This document shows positions 5,544 through 8,168 of a stretch of 8,168 nucleotides of DNA, in pieces. The DNA lies in NCBI GenBank assembly GCA_021781625.1, contig JAJXWL010000070.1, forward strand, positions 1-8,168, read 5' to 3'. The position numbers and the translations under genes are program-made. The first letter of the stretch is position 1. Each line of letters opens with the position of its first letter. Source of the stretch: a bacterium. Its GTDB lineage: Bacteria; Spirochaetota; Spirochaetia; JABEVK01. Below the pieces are notes generated by a model. That model saw nothing but the letters and a program-made list of their open reading frames with translations, did not search any database and was not told the origin of the DNA.

Positions 5544-6734
5544 TCAAGGTGTGTCTGAATTTTTCAAAAGACGGGCTTTGGTTAAGGGAATCTTAGGGTT
5601 TTTATCTTTAAGCCCCACAATGGCTTTTTCGACAAGTTGTTGTTTACGTTGTTTAGCCTCAAAAAGATCAGTCTGGACAAACGCGGAAGCTTTTTCGAGG
5701 TTGGTCAGACCTAGACCCACCAACCGCACGGGTTGCCCGGTCCATTTGGCCCGAAATAAGGTTAGGACCTGTTGATACAACTCATCGGCCGAGGGGATCT
5801 CTGAGGTGAGGGTGAGCTGGGCACTTGAGGTATGAAAGTCCTGGGTCCGTAGCTTGAGATGCGGTGTACGACTTACCCAGCCTTCCTGCCGAGCCCGGAA
5901 CATGACCTCATGGGCCAATGTAAACAGGGCATCTTCGAGGACTTCCAGATTCTGCACGTCTTCTGGAAAGGTTGTTTCCGCTGAAATGGAGTGACTTGAC
6001 GCCTTGCGTTCTCCATAAGCGGCCACACCCCGCGAAGCCTCATACAGAAATCGTCCACCAGCTTGCCCCACGAGGATTTCTAAGGCTTCCAAGGTGAGTC
6101 TTCTTAGTTTTGACGTGGTATCAATCCCAGCCTGTTCGAGGATTTCTCTGGTTTTTGTGCCGCAACCGTGGAGTTTTCTTAAAGGAAGTTGTTCCAAAAA
6201 GTCATCGATTTGGTGGCTCTCCAGCAAAAAAAGCCCATTCGGTTTGCCCCAATCGGACGCGATTTTGGCCAAATAGGCGGTAGGTGCCCCGCCTACGGAA
6301 ATGGTTAAACCCGTTTCGGTAGTCACTTGGGCTTTGAGGGCCTCAGCGGTTTGGCGAAAGGGTCCTAGCAAACGTTCTGTTCCCGTCATGTCGAGGTAGG
6401 CTTCATCGATGGAGGCTCGGTATAAAGAAGGCGTAAAGCGTTCCAAAATATGGAAGACTTGCCGTGAGAGTTCGCTGTAACGTTCAAAACGTGGACGGAC
6501 ATAAATGCCTTGTGGGCAGAGTTGATAAGCTGTGGCTATGGGCATCGCGGAACGTACGCCAAAGGTTCTCGCTTCGTACGAACAGGTCGAAACCACACCT
6601 CGGACACCCGGCAAAGCCCCCACAATGACGGGTTTGCCCTTCCATTCGGGGTGATCGATTTGTTCCACTGAGGCAAAAAAGGCGTCGAGGTCCACGTGAA
6701 AGTATTCTAAAGAATGCGAGGTTTCGGGAATCAT
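5544..6734 (-). CDS. dinB: DNA polymerase IV (Y-family translesion polymerase)
   Basis: A 396-residue error-prone polymerase that copies past damaged bases. The palm carries the metal-binding acids in HVDLDAFFASVE (Asp15, Asp17; steric-gate aromatic Phe20) and SIDEAYLDMTG (Asp110, Glu111). The fingers segment has YEARTFGVRSAMP. A helix-hairpin-helix thumb (LRKLHGCGTKTREIL, about 185-199) and the little-finger domain follow. QTDLF at 354-358 is a canonical sliding-clamp-binding pentapeptide, with about 38 residues after it. A small oddity is SVGGAPTAYLAKIAS, where most relatives read close to SVGIAPNKxLAKIAS; the Lys is kept. Its ATG overlaps the stop of the upstream membrane-protein gene by 4 bases (ATGA) without a good ribosome-binding site, so translation probably depends on that gene. 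Any LexA box would be at the operon promoter, outside this window. Confidence 0.97.
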   Translation of the reverse strand: MIPETSHSLEYFHVDLDAFFASVEQIDHPEWKGKPVIVGALPGVRGVVSTCSYEARTFGVRSAMPIATAYQLCPQGIYVRPRFERYSELSRQVFHILERFTPSLYRASIDEAYLDMTGTERLLGPFRQTAEALKAQVTTETGLTISVGGAPTAYLAKIASDWGKPNGLFLLESHQIDDFLEQLPLRKLHGCGTKTREILEQAGIDTTSKLRRLTLEALEILVGQAGGRFLYEASRGVAAYGERKASSHSISAETTFPEDVQNLEVLEDALFTLAHEVMFRARQEGWVSRTPHLKLRTQDFHTSSAQLTLTSEIPSADELYQQVLTLFRAKWTGQPVRLVGLGLTNLEKASAFVQTDLFEAKQRKQQLVEKAIVGLKDKNPKIPLTKARLLKNSDTP

Positions 6735-8168
6735 GAGTTTAAAACCAAAGTGTCTTCCAAGGTCATTTCTGAATCCACCTGAACTGGTGCCCCTTGAAGT
6801 CTAAGTTCTCGAGGGTCCGGTTGGTAGAGGGCACGGAATTGAGCCGTGACCAGAATACCTTGGGCTAAGGTGAGCCGCAGGTCTAAGTCAGCTGGCGGAT
6901 TCCTGCCTATAAAAATCTGAACAACCTTCCCTCCCTGCTCGAGGCTAAAGGGGAAGTTGCAGTCGTAGACGATGATGGGCTTATCCGAGTGGAGCGTTAC
7001 CTTGAGTTGACTTGGGCCACCGCTTAAAAGACGAATATGCCATACTTTTCGGTTTAAAAATTGTTGATTGGTAACTTCGGTTTTCCAGAGATCATTTTTA
7101 AACTTTACCTGATAATGAGCTGACTGCGCCTGTGGTGGCAACAGAATGTCTTGACCGTTCCACCTCAGGGACGTACGCCCCCAAGTCACAGGGGCTGAAA
7201 GATTGAGTCGGTCAGTTTGTTGGGTAAGGTTCACCTGCTCCTGGATAGTTAAAGGAATTTTCGTTTTCTGGAATGGATTTTGATGGAGGACAGTGGCAAT
7301 GAAAAATAGAGAAACCGCAGTCGTAGCGAGAAAAAGGACCCGAACCCTCAGTTTTTCATTACGGTCTTGCCTTTGGTGACTGAGGTAATGGAAAGCTTGG
7401 GCCAGCTGAAGAAAGGGAAACAAGATCAAGGCAATGACGAGGTTCCCCAGGGCTGGAGTCACGAGAATCCAACGTTGAAGAATTGTATCAGGCGAAAGCG
7501 CAAAGGTTTCAACAAGGGCTTTTAAAAACCAAAGCGGGGCAAGTCCAAAAAAGAGAACTTTTAACCCTTTAGATTTAACGAGATGAAACAAAACGGCAAA
7601 GAGCAAGGCCCAGAGAAAATAGAACGAAAAGGATAATTCTACGGCCGCTGCCGCAAAGGTTTCGAGCATGAAAACAAAAAGCGCAGTGTAGCTATAGAAT
7701 TTGGACCAGCGGGACAGGGGACTACGACGTACCTGGAAAAAACTCAGAAAATACAAAGCTAGGGTGAGAATAATTTTAAGAAGCAAAGCCAATAAAGGTT
7801 CATAGCGCCAGAAAGAAGGGAAATCTTTTTGCTGAAAGACATAATCGATAATTCCGGTGGAAAAGGTCAAGAGGAGAAAAAGAAAAAAGAAAGTTACAGG
7901 AATTTGCCAGATGGACTTTAACCACGAAAGTGTATCCGTTCCTCGTTGTTTTTGACGACTCAAAAAAACAAAAGTTATGACAACTCCAAAAACCAACAAA
8001 AGTCCCAAATACCATTCTTGGGTTAAAAAGAAAGTTTTGCCCCAATAGTCAAAAATGATGTAGCTATGGTCTGAGGTTTGCGGATAACCAGAGGGAAAAT
8101 GATTCATAAAGGCATTGAGAGCCTGGGAAAGCTGTTGGTTTGTTTGTGACCCGGTAGAAGTGCCGACT
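6731..8168 (-). CDS. Polytopic membrane protein, C-terminal part (possibly the membrane half of an M28-type peptidase)
   Basis: The frame stays open to the window edge: 20 more codons precede the ATG at 8107-8105, with no ribosome-binding site there, so the gene begins beyond 8168. About 478 residues are visible. Numbered from the internal Met, hydrophobic segments lie near 32-49, 68-91, 103-124, 138-155, 157-177, 181-203, 214-237 and 252-271, about eight helices. A soluble domain of about 185 residues follows, rich in beta-type alternation (SLRWNGQDILLPPQAQ, QLKVTLHSDKPIIVYD) and probably outside the membrane. The opening part (LNAFMNHFPSGYPQTSDHSY, then YWGKTFFLTQEW) recalls spirochaetal proteins in which an M28-like zinc peptidase domain precedes such a membrane region, but no catalytic motif is visible here, so that link is only a suggestion. 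It is translationally coupled to dinB. Confidence 0.7.
   Translation of the reverse strand, partial: VGTSTGSQTNQQLSQALNAFMNHFPSGYPQTSDHSYIIFDYWGKTFFLTQEWYLGLLLVFGVVITFVFLSRQKQRGTDTLSWLKSIWQIPVTFFFLFLLLTFSTGIIDYVFQQKDFPSFWRYEPLLALLLKIILTLALYFLSFFQVRRSPLSRWSKFYSYTALFVFMLETFAAAAVELSFSFYFLWALLFAVLFHLVKSKGLKVLFFGLAPLWFLKALVETFALSPDTILQRWILVTPALGNLVIALILFPFLQLAQAFHYLSHQRQDRNEKLRVRVLFLATTAVSLFFIATVLHQNPFQKTKIPLTIQEQVNLTQQTDRLNLSAPVTWGRTSLRWNGQDILLPPQAQSAHYQVKFKNDLWKTEVTNQQFLNRKVWHIRLLSGGPSQLKVTLHSDKPIIVYDCNFPFSLEQGGKVVQIFIGRNPPADLDLRLTLAQGILVTAQFRALYQPDPRELRLQGAPVQVDSEMTLEDTLVLNS

Noticed and set aside
8105..8107. ATG at 8107 as the true start of the polytopic membrane protein
   Set aside because: The frame continues upstream without a stop to the window edge, no ribosome-binding site precedes this ATG, and the flanking residues read as continuous protein.

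Overview
The window is a compact stretch of bacterial chromosome with eight protein genes, roughly even base composition, very short gaps and several 4-base gene overlaps. I see no rRNA, tRNA, CRISPR array, insertion sequence or phage gene. The host looks most like a spirochaete or a relative. The alanyl-tRNA synthetase is a short form ending after the editing domain, as I recall for Treponema and Borrelia, and it follows a DUF4015-type putative glycosyl hydrolase. Candidate-phylum (CPR) bacteria also have short AlaRS, so the assignment is an inference from family knowledge.

Layout. Bases 1-324 (+) are the 3' end of a DUF4015-type protein. Bases 358-2157 (+) are alaS. From 2154 to the end every gene is on the minus strand. 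An orphan membrane histidine kinase (3917-2154) converges on alaS, and the two stop codons interlock on the palindrome TTAA. Next to it, read in the minus direction, is a four-gene thiol-redox operon (5475-4069): a DUF2892 membrane protein, a carboxymuconolactone decarboxylase/AhpD-like protein, a membrane-anchored rhodanese and a small glutaredoxin. The operon ends in an intrinsic terminator at 4039-4022. Further upstream are dinB (DNA polymerase IV, 6734-5544) and the 3' part of a polytopic membrane protein (from beyond 8168 to 6731) that overlaps dinB by 4 bases.

Function and regulation. The redox operon is the most coherent unit. Its products suggest handling of sulfane sulfur or thiol oxidants at the membrane, with the DUF2892 and rhodanese modules of a YgaP-like protein encoded separately. 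A CRP/FNR-like palindrome lies just upstream, centred 41.5 bases from a plausible start site. The kinase has about 100 extra residues between the two helices of its dimerisation domain. It probably starts at a TTG codon coupled to a 17-codon leader reading frame. No cognate response regulator is visible. I found no wholly new system. The kinase insertion, its leader, and the redox operon with its operator are the parts most worth following up.
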